Below, piece by piece: positions 14,977 to 22,945 of a DNA stretch of 64,000 nucleotides (positions are counted from its first letter, which is position 1; each line of letters opens with the position of its first letter). The notes beneath the pieces are model-generated. The model was not told the origin of the DNA and did not search any database. It saw nothing but the letters and a program-made list of their open reading frames with translations. This stretch comes from Clostridia bacterium (GTDB lineage: Bacteria > Bacillota > Clostridia > Oscillospirales > Acutalibacteraceae): contig JAFTLT010000013.1 of NCBI GenBank assembly GCA_017452785.1, positions 22,468 to 86,467 on the forward strand, given 5' to 3'. The translations under genes were made by a program, and so were the position numbers.

Positions 14977-15012
14977 AACTAAGTAAAATTAAAATTTCGG
15001 AGGAATACTAAT

Positions 15013-15570
15013 ATGGTATCAGCAGGCGATTTCAGAAATGGCGTCACATTTGAAATGGACGGCAATGTTCTTCAGATCATTGAGTTCCAGCACGTTAAGC
15101 CCGGTAAGGGTGCAGCCTTTGTTCGTGCAAAGGTAAGAAATGTTATCACTGGTTCAGTTATTGAGCGTACTTTTAACCCCAGTGAAAAGTTCCCCACAGC
15201 TTTCGTTGAAAGAAAGGAAATGGAATATTCCTACAATGACGGCGGTCTTTACTACTTCATGGATCCCGAAAGCTATGAGCTTGTTCCCATCAATGAGAGT
15301 GAGCTTTCAGACAACTTCAAGTTTGTTAAGGAAAATATGGTTTGCCGTATCCTTTCCTACAAGGGCAACGTTTTCGGCGTTGAGCCTCCCAACTTTGTTG
15401 AGCTTCAGGTTGCAAAGACAGACCCCGGCTTCAAGGGTGACACAGCTACAAACACAACTAAACCCGCTACACTTGAAACAGGTGCTGAAGTTAAGGTTCC
15501 CCTTTTCATTGACGAGGGCGAAATGATTCAGATCGACACAAGAACAGGCGAATATATGGGTCGTGCATAA
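15013..15570 (+). CDS. efp: Translation elongation factor P
   Basis: A full-length 185-residue EF-P with its three beta-barrel domains: KOW-like domain I (1-65) carrying the loop PGKGAAF with Lys32 at the position modified in other bacteria, OB domain II (66-128) and domain III ending in [27 protein letters not shown] relieves ribosome stalling at polyproline stretches. Pro residues at the loop (KPGKG) resemble Firmicutes EF-P, which may be unmodified or carry 5-aminopentanol. Strong ribosome site CGGAGGAA. It is followed at 49 bases by the CD1247-like gene. Confidence 0.97.
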   Translation: MVSAGDFRNGVTFEMDGNVLQIIEFQHVKPGKGAAFVRAKVRNVITGSVIERTFNPSEKFPTAFVERKEMEYSYNDGGLYYFMDPESYELVPINESELSDNFKFVKENMVCRILSYKGNVFGVEPPNFVELQVAKTDPGFKGDTATNTTKPATLETGAEVKVPLFIDEGEMIQIDTRTGEYMGRA

Positions 15571-15619
15571 GCGAACCGTAATAATAACCAACAACACTTT
15601 AGAAAAGGATGTGGACATA

Positions 15620-16063
15620 ATGTCAGTATCAGAAAAAGTTGCATATTTAAGAGGACTTATGGAAGGCCTTGACATCGATGACGATTCAAAGGAAGGCAAG
15701 CTCTTTGCTGCTATCGTTGACGCACTTGACGAAATGGCATCAGAGATCAGCGACCTTGAAGAAGATATCGAGGATATCGATGATGATCTTGACGAGCTCG
15801 AAGAGTATATCGAAGAAATCGACGAAGCTCTCGGCGAAGTTGAAGAATTCGTTTATGATTATGATGATTGTGACTGCGATTGCTGTGACGATGAATGTGA
15901 CTGCTGCGAAGATGATTGCATCGAAGCTGTTTGTCCTGCTTGCGGCGCAGAAATCTGCATCGATTTTGATGACATCGACGATGAGGGCAAAGTAGAATGT
16001 CCTGCTTGTGCAGAAATTCTTGAGTTCGAAATCGAAGAAGAAGAAATCGAAGACGAAGAATAA
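15620..16063 (+). CDS. CD1247-like acidic protein with cysteine-rich, zinc-ribbon C-terminus
   Basis: A 147-residue, extremely acidic protein. Residues 1-45 (SVSEKVAYLRGLMEGLDIDD then KEGKLFAAIVDALDEMA) match the CD1247 N-terminal domain found across Clostridia. A Glu/Asp coiled coil follows, then a stretch rich in CDCDCC-type cysteines (about 85-102) and a zinc ribbon CPACGAE ... CPACAE. The ATG at 15620 follows AAAGGATGTGG; an open frame extends to 15563 without a ribosome site. The biochemical role is unknown; the conserved position after efp suggests a translation-linked or cell-envelope-linked housekeeping job, which is inference. Confidence 0.85.
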   Translation: MSVSEKVAYLRGLMEGLDIDDDSKEGKLFAAIVDALDEMASEISDLEEDIEDIDDDLDELEEYIEEIDEALGEVEEFVYDYDDCDCDCCDDECDCCEDDCIEAVCPACGAEICIDFDDIDDEGKVECPACAEILEFEIEEEEIEDEE

Positions 16064-16066
16064 TGA

Positions 16067-16093
16067 AAAGCGACTCGTAGGAGTCGCTTTTTT
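16067..16093 (+). terminator. Terminator after efp / CD1247-like operon
   Basis: AAAGCGACTC pairs with GAGTCGCTTT, followed by TTT. Confidence 0.9.
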
Positions 16094-16117
16094 AATGCAG
16101 AATGCAGAGTGCAGAAT
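16094..16117. repeat. AATGCAGAATGCAGAGTGCAG repeat, copy 1
   Basis: A short tandem-like motif of GCAGARY units directly after a gene end. The same sequence begins at 20434, and a longer variant is at 39985-40017. The meaning is unknown; the copies mark gene ends in non-homologous places. Confidence 0.6.
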
Positions 16118-16207
16118 TGCGGTCGCAATTTTACCTCTCTCCAACCTAAATTCCTACCCGCAAAGCTAAAGCTCAGAAAAGGGTAATTTCATCAATCTTA
16201 ATTAAAG

Positions 16208-16248
16208 GCAGGTCACTATTATCATTTGTAGTGACCTGCTAAATTTTT
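16208..16248 (+). terminator. Orphan terminator-like hairpin
   Basis: GCAGGTCACTA (16208-16218) pairs perfectly with TAGTGACCTGC (16229-16239) and is followed by TAAATTTTT on the plus strand. The preceding gene already has its own terminator, and no ORF lies between them, so this hairpin may end an unrecognised small transcript. The rest of 16064-16363 shows nothing else. Confidence 0.65.
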
Positions 16249-16363
16249 ATAATTGAGTAAAGTTGTATCTAATCTTTACTGTCTTTGCGGGGGAATATTT
16301 ACTTATCAGAGAAATGTGAACCCACGACCACAATTCTGCATTCTTCAAGCTTTCGGCTTTAAT

Positions 16364-16861
16364 TCAGATTTTTTTCTCATCAAAGTCAATGAGTACTGAT
16401 GCTTTTTTAGGTTCAAGCTTTGTCATCTTAACACCTGCAGCGGTGAACATGCGCTTTGAAGCACGTGTACCCATTGTGTTGGCATATTTGTCAGAGAGAT
16501 AAACAACCTCCTTGATACCGCTCTGGATAATTGCCTTTGCACATTCGTTGCAGGGGAAAAGAGCAACATAAATTCTGCAGCCCTCAAGGTTAACGCCTCT
16601 GCAGTTGAGAATGGCATTAAGCTCTGCGTGGCACACATAGGGGTATTTTGTGTCGTATGCATCGCCGTCTCTTTCCCAAGGGAATTCATCGTCGTTGCAG
16701 CCTGTGGGGAAACCGTTGTAGCCCATTGACATAATGCGGTTATTGTCATTGACTATGCAGGCACCCACCTGTGTGTTAGGGTCTTTACTTCTGTAGGAGG
16801 AGAGCATTGCAACTCCCATAAAGTATTCGTCCCAAGATAAATAGTCCTGTCTTTTTGGCAT
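16364..16861 (-). CDS. Deoxycytidylate (dCMP) deaminase, ComEB-like
   Basis: A 165-residue zinc cytidine-deaminase fold protein. The active site HAE (H78-A-E80) and P103-C104-x-x-C107 supply the zinc ligands and proton shuttle. The insertion with [16 protein letters not shown] and a following Asp/Tyr-rich loop is that of dCMP deaminases, which make dUMP for thymidylate synthesis. Third gene of the zapA-U32 minus-strand operon, 26 bases after the U32 gene with GAGAGGAAG as ribosome site. Confidence 0.93.
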   Translation of the reverse strand: MPKRQDYLSWDEYFMGVAMLSSYRSKDPNTQVGACIVNDNNRIMSMGYNGFPTGCNDDEFPWERDGDAYDTKYPYVCHAELNAILNCRGVNLEGCRIYVALFPCNECAKAIIQSGIKEVVYLSDKYANTMGTRASKRMFTAAGVKMTKLEPKKASVLIDFDEKKI

Positions 16862-16887
16862 AATGTTTTCTTCCTCTCCGATGCAGA

Positions 16888-18957
16888 TTATTCTGCACCT
16901 CTATAGTATAATCCTCTTGTGTAAGCGGCGCCTTCTTTGAGGGGTGTACCTTTACGGTACGCCTGAAGAACGGCTTCGCATAGTTCCTGTTTTTCTTTTG
17001 TGAAATAGAAGGTAATAAAGTCCATATTTTCTATTTCACTCATTCGGTCAGCCATATAAATGGGCGCAGAGTTAAGAATTTCACTAAAGCCCATATTGCA
17101 TGTGACGGGGAATTTTTTGCCGAGTCTGTCAGTGAGATAGCTGCTGCTTTTACATTCACTGCAGGTCTTGCCGTTTTTTATGGGGCAGTTTCTCGTCAGC
17201 ATCAGTGGCAGTCTGCCAAAGCCGATTATGCCTCTTGGTACTCTGCCGCCGATTGCTGCCAGATTCTTTAAGGTTAGCTCAGCTGACAAGGTCAATGACT
17301 TTACACCTAAGCTCTCTAAAACTTCCGCTGAAAGGCTGTTTGCCACATTCATTGAGAAGCCTGTGTGAATGTCAAATCCCAGTTTTTTGGCAAGAGCAAG
17401 ACCGTCTAAAGTGGAGCAATAAGCAAGGTTTATTCCCATCTTTTTTGCTTTTATAAGCAGACTTTCCACAGCCTTTTCATTGCCGAAAATGCCTCTCGGC
17501 ACCTCAACACCTATGTTTACACCTGAGTTTTTAAGGCTTTCCACCGAGTTTTCATCAATATTCAGGGGTAAATACAAGTTTTCAACATTGCTGAGATTAT
17601 GGGGAATCTGCTCTTTTTTTGCCACTCTCACATGGAATTTAATATCTTTTCTTGCTTCATGGGGAGTGAATTTTATTTCTTTATATGTAAAGGGGTTTGA
17701 CTTTACATCAGTGAGCCTCTTTTCAAGCTCGCAGAGAGCCTGTCTTCTGAGGTTATTTATAACGCTTGCAGGCACAATCAACCCCTCATCAAGGTCAATT
17801 TCTATTTTTTCTGCATAGAACTGTGTACCGCCGCATTTACTTATTCTGTCAGCAAGGCTCTCTTTTGTCATAGGCTTATTGAGTGCCTTTTCAGGGATAG
17901 CTTCATCCTCGGTGAAAACAGTTTTGCCCATAGCCGAAGCTGAAAGCGAAACCCTTTCGCCCTCTATAACTGTGAGATAAAACTCCACGGGTATGAGCGG
18001 CACTTCCTTTTCATAAGCTCTCGACAAATCAGTGAGAACTTTATTTGTTGAAGCTGTTACATCTTCCTTTTGTCTTATGCCGAACATATCTCTGCCGAGC
18101 TTGCTTTCAAAATATCCCTTGGTGAAGCCTGAACGGGAGAAAACTGCTCTGAGTTTTTCTGTCAGTTCCCCGCTTAGTTCACCCTCAAGAGAAGCTTTCA
18201 CACTTCGCACGGCTGCACTGACATATTCGGGGCGCTTCATTCTGCCCTCAATTTTAAGCGAGTCAACGCCTAACTTCTGAATATCGTCTGCACACTCTGT
18301 CAGGGACAAATCCTTAAGACTCAGGTCATGGCCCGTTCCGCCTGCAACTGCAAAGGGGAGTCTGCAGGGCTGAGCGCAAAGACCTCTGTTGCCGCTTCTG
18401 CCGCCAAAAATGCTGCTCATATAGCACTGACCTGAAACGCACATACAGAGTGCACCGTGAACGAAAATCTCAATTTCGATATGTGATGAATCCTTGATTT
18501 CCTTTATCTCGCTTTTTGACAGCTCTCTTGGAAGCACAGCTCGTTTGTAGCCGAGACTTTCGAGCAGGGCAACACCTATAGAAGTACCCACAGACATCTG
18601 AGTTGAGGCGTGTCTCTCAAGCGAAGGAGCACACTCTTTAATGAGCGAAGCAAGACCTAAATCCTGCAGAATAACTGCATCTGCACCGAGTGAGACAATG
18701 TTTTTTACCACATCAAGAGCCTGAAAAAGCTCGCTGTCCTGCAAGAGCGTGTTCATGGTTATGTGAACCTTTACACCTCTTGCGTGGCAGTAGTCGATGG
18801 CCTTTTTCAGGTCTTCACCTGAGAAGTTGTCCGCACGCATTCTTGCATTGAAGCTGTCAGTGCCGAGATAAACTGCATTTGCCCCTGAGCGGACACCGGC
18901 AACTAAAGCGTCAAAGGTGCCTGCCGGGGCAAGAATTTCTGTCTTATGCATTGCCAT
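16888..18957 (-). CDS. U32 family protein (collagenase-like / RNA hydroxylase type) with DUF3656-like extension
   Basis: A 689-residue protein. The N-terminal TIM barrel ([25 protein letters not shown]) carries the U32 signature [20 protein letters not shown] (about 170-189) and the nearby Cys pair [12 protein letters not shown]. After about residue 320 there is a DUF3656-like middle domain, then a second barrel-like stretch (about 470-650) with further Cys ([16 protein letters not shown] ... VTC). Characterised relatives RlhA and TrhP hydroxylate rRNA or tRNA with prephenate and an iron-sulfur centre; the domain layout is closest to RlhA, but the exact RNA target is inference. The start overlaps the zapA end by 14 bases; an ATG at 18951 is possible. 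Confidence 0.88.
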   Translation of the reverse strand: MAMHKTEILAPAGTFDALVAGVRSGANAVYLGTDSFNARMRADNFSGEDLKKAIDYCHARGVKVHITMNTLLQDSELFQALDVVKNIVSLGADAVILQDLGLASLIKECAPSLERHASTQMSVGTSIGVALLESLGYKRAVLPRELSKSEIKEIKDSSHIEIEIFVHGALCMCVSGQCYMSSIFGGRSGNRGLCAQPCRLPFAVAGGTGHDLSLKDLSLTECADDIQKLGVDSLKIEGRMKRPEYVSAAVRSVKASLEGELSGELTEKLRAVFSRSGFTKGYFESKLGRDMFGIRQKEDVTASTNKVLTDLSRAYEKEVPLIPVEFYLTVIEGERVSLSASAMGKTVFTEDEAIPEKALNKPMTKESLADRISKCGGTQFYAEKIEIDLDEGLIVPASVINNLRRQALCELEKRLTDVKSNPFTYKEIKFTPHEARKDIKFHVRVAKKEQIPHNLSNVENLYLPLNIDENSVESLKNSGVNIGVEVPRGIFGNEKAVESLLIKAKKMGINLAYCSTLDGLALAKKLGFDIHTGFSMNVANSLSAEVLESLGVKSLTLSAELTLKNLAAIGGRVPRGIIGFGRLPLMLTRNCPIKNGKTCSECKSSSYLTDRLGKKFPVTCNMGFSEILNSAPIYMADRMSEIENMDFITFYFTKEKQELCEAVLQAYRKGTPLKEGAAYTRGLYYRGAE

Positions 18958-19378
18958 CGGGCTTTTTCTTCATAGGCTTGATGTTGCTTGCAGGGGCGGC
19001 GCTTCCGAGTACTGCGCCAAGCTCTGCCTTAAGTCTGCCGTTTTCAATTATGAGATTTTCAAGCTGTCTTTTAGATTCTTCAAGCTCGTGTCTTGCCCAG
19101 TCAGCCTTGCTCTTTGCATTTGAAGCATCGTCAAGATAATCCTTGATCTGTTCACGCAGACGGTCTGCCGAATCAGAAGCCTTTTTGCATTCATCTGCAT
19201 AGTTGAGAGCTGAAAGCACAGCAGCCTGAGTTGTGGAAAGTCGAGGACTTTCCTTCATAATTTTGGTTATTGTTCTGTCAAGGTCTCTGCCGAGCTCCTG
19301 AACATATTTAACATCGTCTTCAGTGATAATGGAATATTCCACACCTGCGATATAGAGTTTAACTTTTGATGCTGCCAT
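18944..19378 (-). CDS. zapA: Cell division protein ZapA
   Basis: A 144-residue ZapA. The N-terminal globular part KVKLYIAGVEYSIITEDDVKYVQELGRDLDRTI is family-typical (Y/I-x-G-x-x-Y), followed by STTQAAVLSALNYADE and a long coiled coil (about 65-120). ZapA crosslinks FtsZ filaments at the division ring. The C-terminus (after residue 125) is longer and basic compared with short Bacillus ZapA. It heads the operon with the U32 gene, a common Firmicutes arrangement. Confidence 0.9.
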   Translation of the reverse strand: MAASKVKLYIAGVEYSIITEDDVKYVQELGRDLDRTITKIMKESPRLSTTQAAVLSALNYADECKKASDSADRLREQIKDYLDDASNAKSKADWARHELEESKRQLENLIIENGRLKAELGAVLGSAAPASNIKPMKKKPDGNA

Positions 19379-19532
19379 ATTATCATTCCCTTCGGTTAAT
19401 TATGAATCAGGAATTATGAATCAATTTAGGAAATCACAATTACACAGTTCCTGAATATACATTATATATTATACAACAGATATTCTTTATAATCAAGCAA
19501 AAATGATAAATGTAAGAAAGATAAAAATAAAT

Positions 19533-19561
19533 TTGCTTTTTTGCAAGAGAAGTGATATAAT
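19533..19561 (+). promoter_or_regulatory. Sigma-A promoter of the MgtC-like gene
   Basis: TTGCTT (19533-19538), 17-base spacer, TATAAT (19556-19561). It lies 150 bases before the start codon, leaving a long 5' untranslated region. Confidence 0.7.
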
Positions 19562-19654
19562 ATATTAGTTACACAAGTGAAGATGAATTTTTCTGTGCGG
19601 TATTTATATTAAAAACCTCAGAGATTTTTCACGCATACAATCGGAGCGTGGCTC

Positions 19655-19693
19655 CCCGTAATTATTCATCATTCATTATTCACTATTCATTAA
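19655..19693. repeat. ATTCATTATTCA tandem motif in the mgtC leader
   Basis: Irregular repeats of ATTATTCA/ATTCATT. A related inverted piece (TTAATTATGAATCAGGAATTATGAATCA) is at 19396-19423. The gap 19379-19712 holds these, the promoter and nothing else I can support. Confidence 0.55.
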
Positions 19694-19712
19694 ATTAAGA
19701 GGAGATGATGGC

Positions 19713-20435
19713 ATGGAAGCGATAAAAGATTTTTTAATCGGGATTTATTCCGTTGATTCCGTGCAGTATACCATTGATGCCGTGATAAAAATGGTGCTTG
19801 CCGTTATATTCAGCGGTGTTATCGGCTATGAGAGAGAACATTCACACAGACCTGCCGGCTTCAGAACACACATCCTTGTTGCTGTAGGTTCAACCCTTGT
19901 TATGATGACATCAAAATATGTTTTTTTAGAGTATCAGGGACTTGTAACCGTTGACCCCACAAGACTGGGTGCACAGGTTATCAGCGGCATCGGTTTTCTT
20001 GGTGCAGGCACAATTCTGCGTGAGGGCTTCAGTGTCAAGGGTCTGACAACAGCCGCATCACTATGGGCAGTATCCTGCATCGGTCTTGCCGTGGGTGCAG
20101 GTTATTATGTCGGTGCACTTGTTACCACACTTGTTATTTACATAACCCTCAATACTCTTAAGCGTGTGGTTGCCAAGGGCAACCCCTCAAGAAACATCTA
20201 TATTGAGGCTGACAACCTTAGCCGTCAGGCAGCTGAAATCGGTGCAATCATCAAGAGGTACGGCGGCAATCTGCACACTCTTGAGGTGCTCTATGCCGAC
20301 AGCGCATCAACCAAGCGCAAGAGCGACTCAATTGTTATGAAGGCTGTTGTTATGCCAAAGGACGAGGAAAGCCTGAGCATGACAATTTCAGCCATCAGGT
20401 CACTTGAGGGCATAAGAGACCTGTATATTGATTAA
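19713..20435 (+). CDS. MgtC/SapB family membrane protein
   Basis: A 240-residue protein. Residues 20-160 hold the four or five helices of the MgtC domain with GYEREHSHRPAGFRTHILVAVGSTLVMM, RLGAQVISGIGFLGAGTIL and GLTTAASLWAVSCIGLAVGAGYY, all classic. The C-terminal part (about 165-240) is a soluble ACT-like domain, as in longer MgtC proteins. In pathogens MgtC inhibits the F1Fo ATP synthase; in other Firmicutes the family is linked to magnesium. The ribosome site is AAGAGGAGATGATGGC. It is monocistronic, ended by a long hairpin. Confidence 0.92.
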   Translation: MEAIKDFLIGIYSVDSVQYTIDAVIKMVLAVIFSGVIGYEREHSHRPAGFRTHILVAVGSTLVMMTSKYVFLEYQGLVTVDPTRLGAQVISGIGFLGAGTILREGFSVKGLTTAASLWAVSCIGLAVGAGYYVGALVTTLVIYITLNTLKRVVAKGNPSRNIYIEADNLSRQAAEIGAIIKRYGGNLHTLEVLYADSASTKRKSDSIVMKAVVMPKDEESLSMTISAIRSLEGIRDLYID

Positions 20436-20457
20436 TGCAGAATGCAGAGTGCAGAAC
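20434..20457. repeat. AATGCAGAATGCAGAGTGCAG repeat, copy 2
   Basis: Same 22-24 bases as at 16094-16117, starting at the last base pair of the mgtC stop region. Confidence 0.6.
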
Positions 20458-20461
20458 GCAG

Positions 20462-20526
20462 AATGGCGACGGACTTTGGCGAGTGGAGGGTAACCTCTGC
20501 CCGCCATTTTAGTTTTTTTATTTTTC
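20462..20526 (+). terminator. Terminator after mgtC-like gene
   Basis: AATGGCG (20462-20468) pairs with CGCCATT (20502-20508), enclosing a small GAGG/CCTC hairpin; TTTTTTTATTTTT follows. Confidence 0.7.
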
Positions 20527-20527
20527 G

Positions 20528-20555
20528 TGGACAATGCTGTACTTTTCAGCGTCTT
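20528..20555 (+). promoter_or_regulatory. ECF-type promoter P1 (duplicated)
   Basis: TGGACA (20528-20533), 16 bases, CGTCTT (20550-20555). GGACA/CGTC with this spacing is the ECF sigma promoter pattern. It is repeated with identical spacing at 20677-20704 and lies in front of an operon that encodes an ECF sigma factor, so autoregulation is likely. Confidence 0.65.
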
Positions 20556-20600
20556 AATAAGTGAAACGGTTTCAAAATAAGATGCAAGGAAAGTTTTATT

Positions 20601-21428
20601 ATGTCAAAGAAATATGCAGGTCTGGCATTTATCAGAGACGGCAATATGGATTTTGAAGAAATTCTTTTATATTTCTCGGACAGTCCCTATATAAATTCCG
20701 TCTTAATAAGTGAAGCCGTTTTTAAAAACAGAATGAAAAGAGGAAAAGATATGTCGAAGATAACGAATAATGTTATGGTGGATTTAAGAAAATTTACACC
20801 CGAAGCTTTAAGTAAAATAGATGAAATTGATAATGTTGTAGATGTAATTCTGCCTAAAAATATGTCTTGTGAGTTTGCTCAGGCTTATGGAAATATCAAA
20901 AAGAGTAGAATTGTACAAGAATTATATCTTACAGATGATCAGAGATTTTGTACGTTCAACGGAAATGTAACAATAACAGAAAACGATGTCACTGAAAACA
21001 CTTTTCTTAAAACCAACGGTGTGCTTATTGTAAGGTGTATGCCCGAAGAAATGAATCTGAGCGTTATGGTTAACGGACTTCTGGTAAAAACAAGAAGTTC
21101 AAAAGTCAATATTGAAAAGCTCAACGGCTTAAAAATTGAAATCGATGATGATGCCTCAATAATATCTTCTGGGCAAAGAGTTGACATTGATAAATGCTTT
21201 ATAGAGAGTATCAATAATAAAACCGCAATTCTCGACATAGACAGAATTGAAGTTAAAGATGATGTTACTGTAGAAATGCTGAAAAGCAAGGAAGTCTTTT
21301 TCGGAGAAATAGATACCGTTTTAGCTCCGAAAACCCTTCACGGATATATTCAGGCAAACAGTGTCAATATCAACAGACTTTCAGAAGGTAAAAAGAAAAA
21401 AATTTCAAAAATTTTTTCTCGCAGGTGA
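20601..21428 (+). CDS. Protein of unknown function, cotranscribed with an ECF sigma factor
   Basis: Up to 275 residues, no family recognised. The first ~50 codons contain the second ECF promoter copy, so the ATG at 20751 (AGAGGAAAAGAT in front; MSKITNNVMVDLRKF) may be the main start, giving 225 residues. The ATG at 20601 also has a ribosome site (AAGGAAAG). The body is beta-rich with regular short strands (GNVTITENDVTENTFLKTNGVLIV; KVNIEKLNGLKIEIDDDASI; VFFGEIDTVLAP), suggesting a beta-helix or bactofilin-like fold, and ends in a basic tail. No membrane segment. It may modulate the sigma factor four bases downstream. Confidence 0.75.
   Translation: MSKKYAGLAFIRDGNMDFEEILLYFSDSPYINSVLISEAVFKNRMKRGKDMSKITNNVMVDLRKFTPEALSKIDEIDNVVDVILPKNMSCEFAQAYGNIKKSRIVQELYLTDDQRFCTFNGNVTITENDVTENTFLKTNGVLIVRCMPEEMNLSVMVNGLLVKTRSSKVNIEKLNGLKIEIDDDASIISSGQRVDIDKCFIESINNKTAILDIDRIEVKDDVTVEMLKSKEVFFGEIDTVLAPKTLHGYIQANSVNINRLSEGKKKKISKIFSRR
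20677..20704 (+). promoter_or_regulatory. ECF-type promoter P2 (duplicated)
   Basis: CGGACA (20677-20682), 16 bases, CGTCTT (20699-20704), followed by AATAAGTGAA exactly as after P1. The ATG at 20751 lies at about the same distance as the ATG at 20601 does from P1. Confidence 0.65.
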
Positions 21429-21432
21429 CGGT

Positions 21433-21933
21433 ATGAGCAATAATCCGTCAAGATTGTTTAAAGAACTGTGGAGTAAATATCAGAAAAGCATTTACAGATA
21501 TTTCCGTCGAGAGTTCAGTAGTGAAGTTGCAGAAGATTTGTGTCAGCAGACCTATCTGAAATTATGGGAATACATTGAAACTCTACATAATAAAAATATA
21601 TTTCAGCAAAGAGCATGGCTATTTACTGTTGCGAAAAATGTCAGAAATGACTATCTTCGATATAAGTCGAGCCATCAGCAGAACTTTATATGGCAGGAGC
21701 TTTCAGAGGGTGATAAATTAACCGAACTCGATCTGGAGAAAAGTCTACTTATACAAAAAGCAATGGAAGAGCTTAGTAAAGAGGATAGAGAATTGCTGGG
21801 TATGGCTCAGTATCTCACAAGTAATGAAATAGGCGAAGTGCTCGGAATATCTGCTTCGGCAGTGAGAAGCAGAATACAAAAAGCCAAACATCTACTTTCG
21901 GAAAATCTAAAAAAATACGATATTGTAATGTAA
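21433..21933 (+). CDS. ECF-type sigma-70 family RNA polymerase sigma factor
   Basis: A 166-residue sigma factor: region 2 (about 10-75; LFKELWSKYQKSIYRYFRREF ... AEDLCQQTYLKLWEYIETL ... RAWLFTVAKNVRNDYLRYK) and region 4 (about 105-160; LSKEDRELLGMAQYLTSNEIGEVLGISASAVRSRIQKAKHLL, given in parts). The ATG at 21433 follows GCAGGTGA; the frame is open to 21361 inside the preceding gene. It is the second gene of an operon whose two GGACA/CGTC promoters it probably recognises itself. No membrane anti-sigma gene follows; a terminator comes directly after. Confidence 0.9.
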   Translation: MSNNPSRLFKELWSKYQKSIYRYFRREFSSEVAEDLCQQTYLKLWEYIETLHNKNIFQQRAWLFTVAKNVRNDYLRYKSSHQQNFIWQELSEGDKLTELDLEKSLLIQKAMEELSKEDRELLGMAQYLTSNEIGEVLGISASAVRSRIQKAKHLLSENLKKYDIVM

Positions 21934-21976
21934 AACCCGACAGAGAGCGAAACTCTGTCGGGTTGATGTTTTTTTA
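21934..21976 (+). terminator. Terminator of the second ECF operon
   Basis: AACCCGACAGAG (21934-21945) pairs with CTCTGTCGGGTT (21953-21964); GATGTTTTTTT follows. Confidence 0.93.
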
Positions 21977-22101
21977 CGAATTGCACAAATGTATGAATTG
22001 GCTCTGAAAGACATCAGGGCGAACCGTCGGGGGACGCCGGTCCCTACACGCTTCATTATCTCTGCGGGTGAAAGCTCACCTCATCGGCAGGGTACGGCGC
22101 A

Positions 22102-22125
22102 ATTCATAATTCCTCATTCATAATT
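22102..22125. repeat. 24-base repeat, copy 2
   Basis: Same ATTCATAATTCCTC... sequence as 13936-13959, two bases before the stop codon of the TSCPD gene. The preceding 22010-22080 has a GC-rich piece (GGGGGACGCCGGTCCCTACA) that is echoed at 39942-39953. Confidence 0.7.
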
Positions 22126-22127
22126 GC

Positions 22128-22370
22128 TTACAACTTGCTCGCAACAGCTTTAGCAAGTTGGTCGGGGCAGGAAGTACCCTTAAAGCCGCATCGGATGCCT
22201 GATAGCTTAGCCACAAGTTCCTCAGCCTTCATGCCGTCAGCAAGCTTTGCCACGCCCTGAGTGTTGCCTGAGCAGCCACCGATAAAATTTATGTTTGAAA
22301 CAATGCCGTCTTCAAGCTCAAAGGTTATGAGCTTTGCACAGACACCGCTTGTTTTGCACGTATGCTTCAT
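22128..22370 (-). CDS. TSCPD domain protein (NrdJ-like C-terminal domain, TIGR03905 type)
   Basis: An 80-residue protein that is a stand-alone TSCPD domain: THTC-like start KHTCKTSGVCAKLI, ELEDGIVSNINFIGGCSGNTQGVAKLADG, and the name-giving GTSCPDQLAKAV. The domain is found at the end of class II ribonucleotide reductases and alone in Clostridia; Cys residues suggest metal or redox function. No ribosome reductase gene is near. Ribosome site GGAGGCAATATAA. Confidence 0.9.
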   Translation of the reverse strand: MKHTCKTSGVCAKLITFELEDGIVSNINFIGGCSGNTQGVAKLADGMKAEELVAKLSGIRCGFKGTSCPDQLAKAVASKL

Positions 22371-22425
22371 TTATATTGCCTCCAAAAATAAGATGCTAAT
22401 ATCATATTATTTTGAAAGACTTTTG

Positions 22426-22575
22426 TCAAGAGAGAATATAAAGAAGTGCGAAAATCAGCATAGGGTCGCAGTGCTCGCTTTTTAAAAGAAGCATAAGAGC
22501 AATTATAAGCGCAGTGTCTTCGCTTGTGCCTGAGGCAGCCCTTCTTTCGGGTACTCTGCCGTAAAAATCACGCAT
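22426..22575 (-). CDS. Small conserved-type hypothetical protein (49 residues)
   Basis: A 49-residue ORF starting MRDFYGRVPERRAASG and ending in a hydrophobic LIFALLYIL segment. It begins five bases after the stop of the next upstream gene in the same direction, within the frame GGGTGATGCT, and has similar codon use, so it is very probably the third gene of a three-gene operon (23167->22426). Function unknown; one weak membrane segment at the end. Confidence 0.6.
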   Translation of the reverse strand: MRDFYGRVPERRAASGTSEDTALIIALMLLLKSEHCDPMLIFALLYILS

Positions 22576-22579
22576 AGCA

Positions 22580-22942
22580 TCACCCTTTCAGTTCGTCAAT
22601 GAGAGGCAGCAAAGAAAAAATTCTCAGCATGTTTATGGCTTCGTCGGTTTTTCTTTGCTTTTCAGGTGAAAGCATGGGTCTTAGCGCTCTTAGCAAATCG
22701 CATCTTGGGTCATCCCTTTGCTTTGATAGCTTATTCATAATCTTCATTATTTTTGCAAGCATCTGCGGGTCAAAATCAAAACCTTGCTGCGGCTGACTTT
22801 TGTGTGATGAGCTTTCCTTTTTCTCCTCGCCTGAGGTACCCATAAAGGTCTCGGCAAGCTCTGATAGCTGGTCAATATCGCTTTGGCTCAGTGAGTTTAT
22901 TATATTTTCAAGGTTGTCAATATTCAGTGAGCCGAAATCCAT
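22580..22942 (-). CDS. Hypothetical protein, second of a small three-gene operon
   Basis: A 120-residue soluble protein. N-terminal part MDFGSLNIDNLENIINSLSQ is helical; the middle (45-65) is Ser/Gln/His-rich; the C-terminus KIMNKLSKQRDDPRCDLLRALRPMLSPEKQRKTDEAINML contains the RPxLSxEKxxKxDEAI pattern I associate with small Oscillospirales proteins of unknown role. Three bases separate it from the gene before. Confidence 0.7.
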   Translation of the reverse strand: MDFGSLNIDNLENIINSLSQSDIDQLSELAETFMGTSGEEKKESSSHKSQPQQGFDFDPQMLAKIMKIMNKLSKQRDDPRCDLLRALRPMLSPEKQRKTDEAINMLRIFSLLPLIDELKG

Positions 22943-22945
22943 AGT

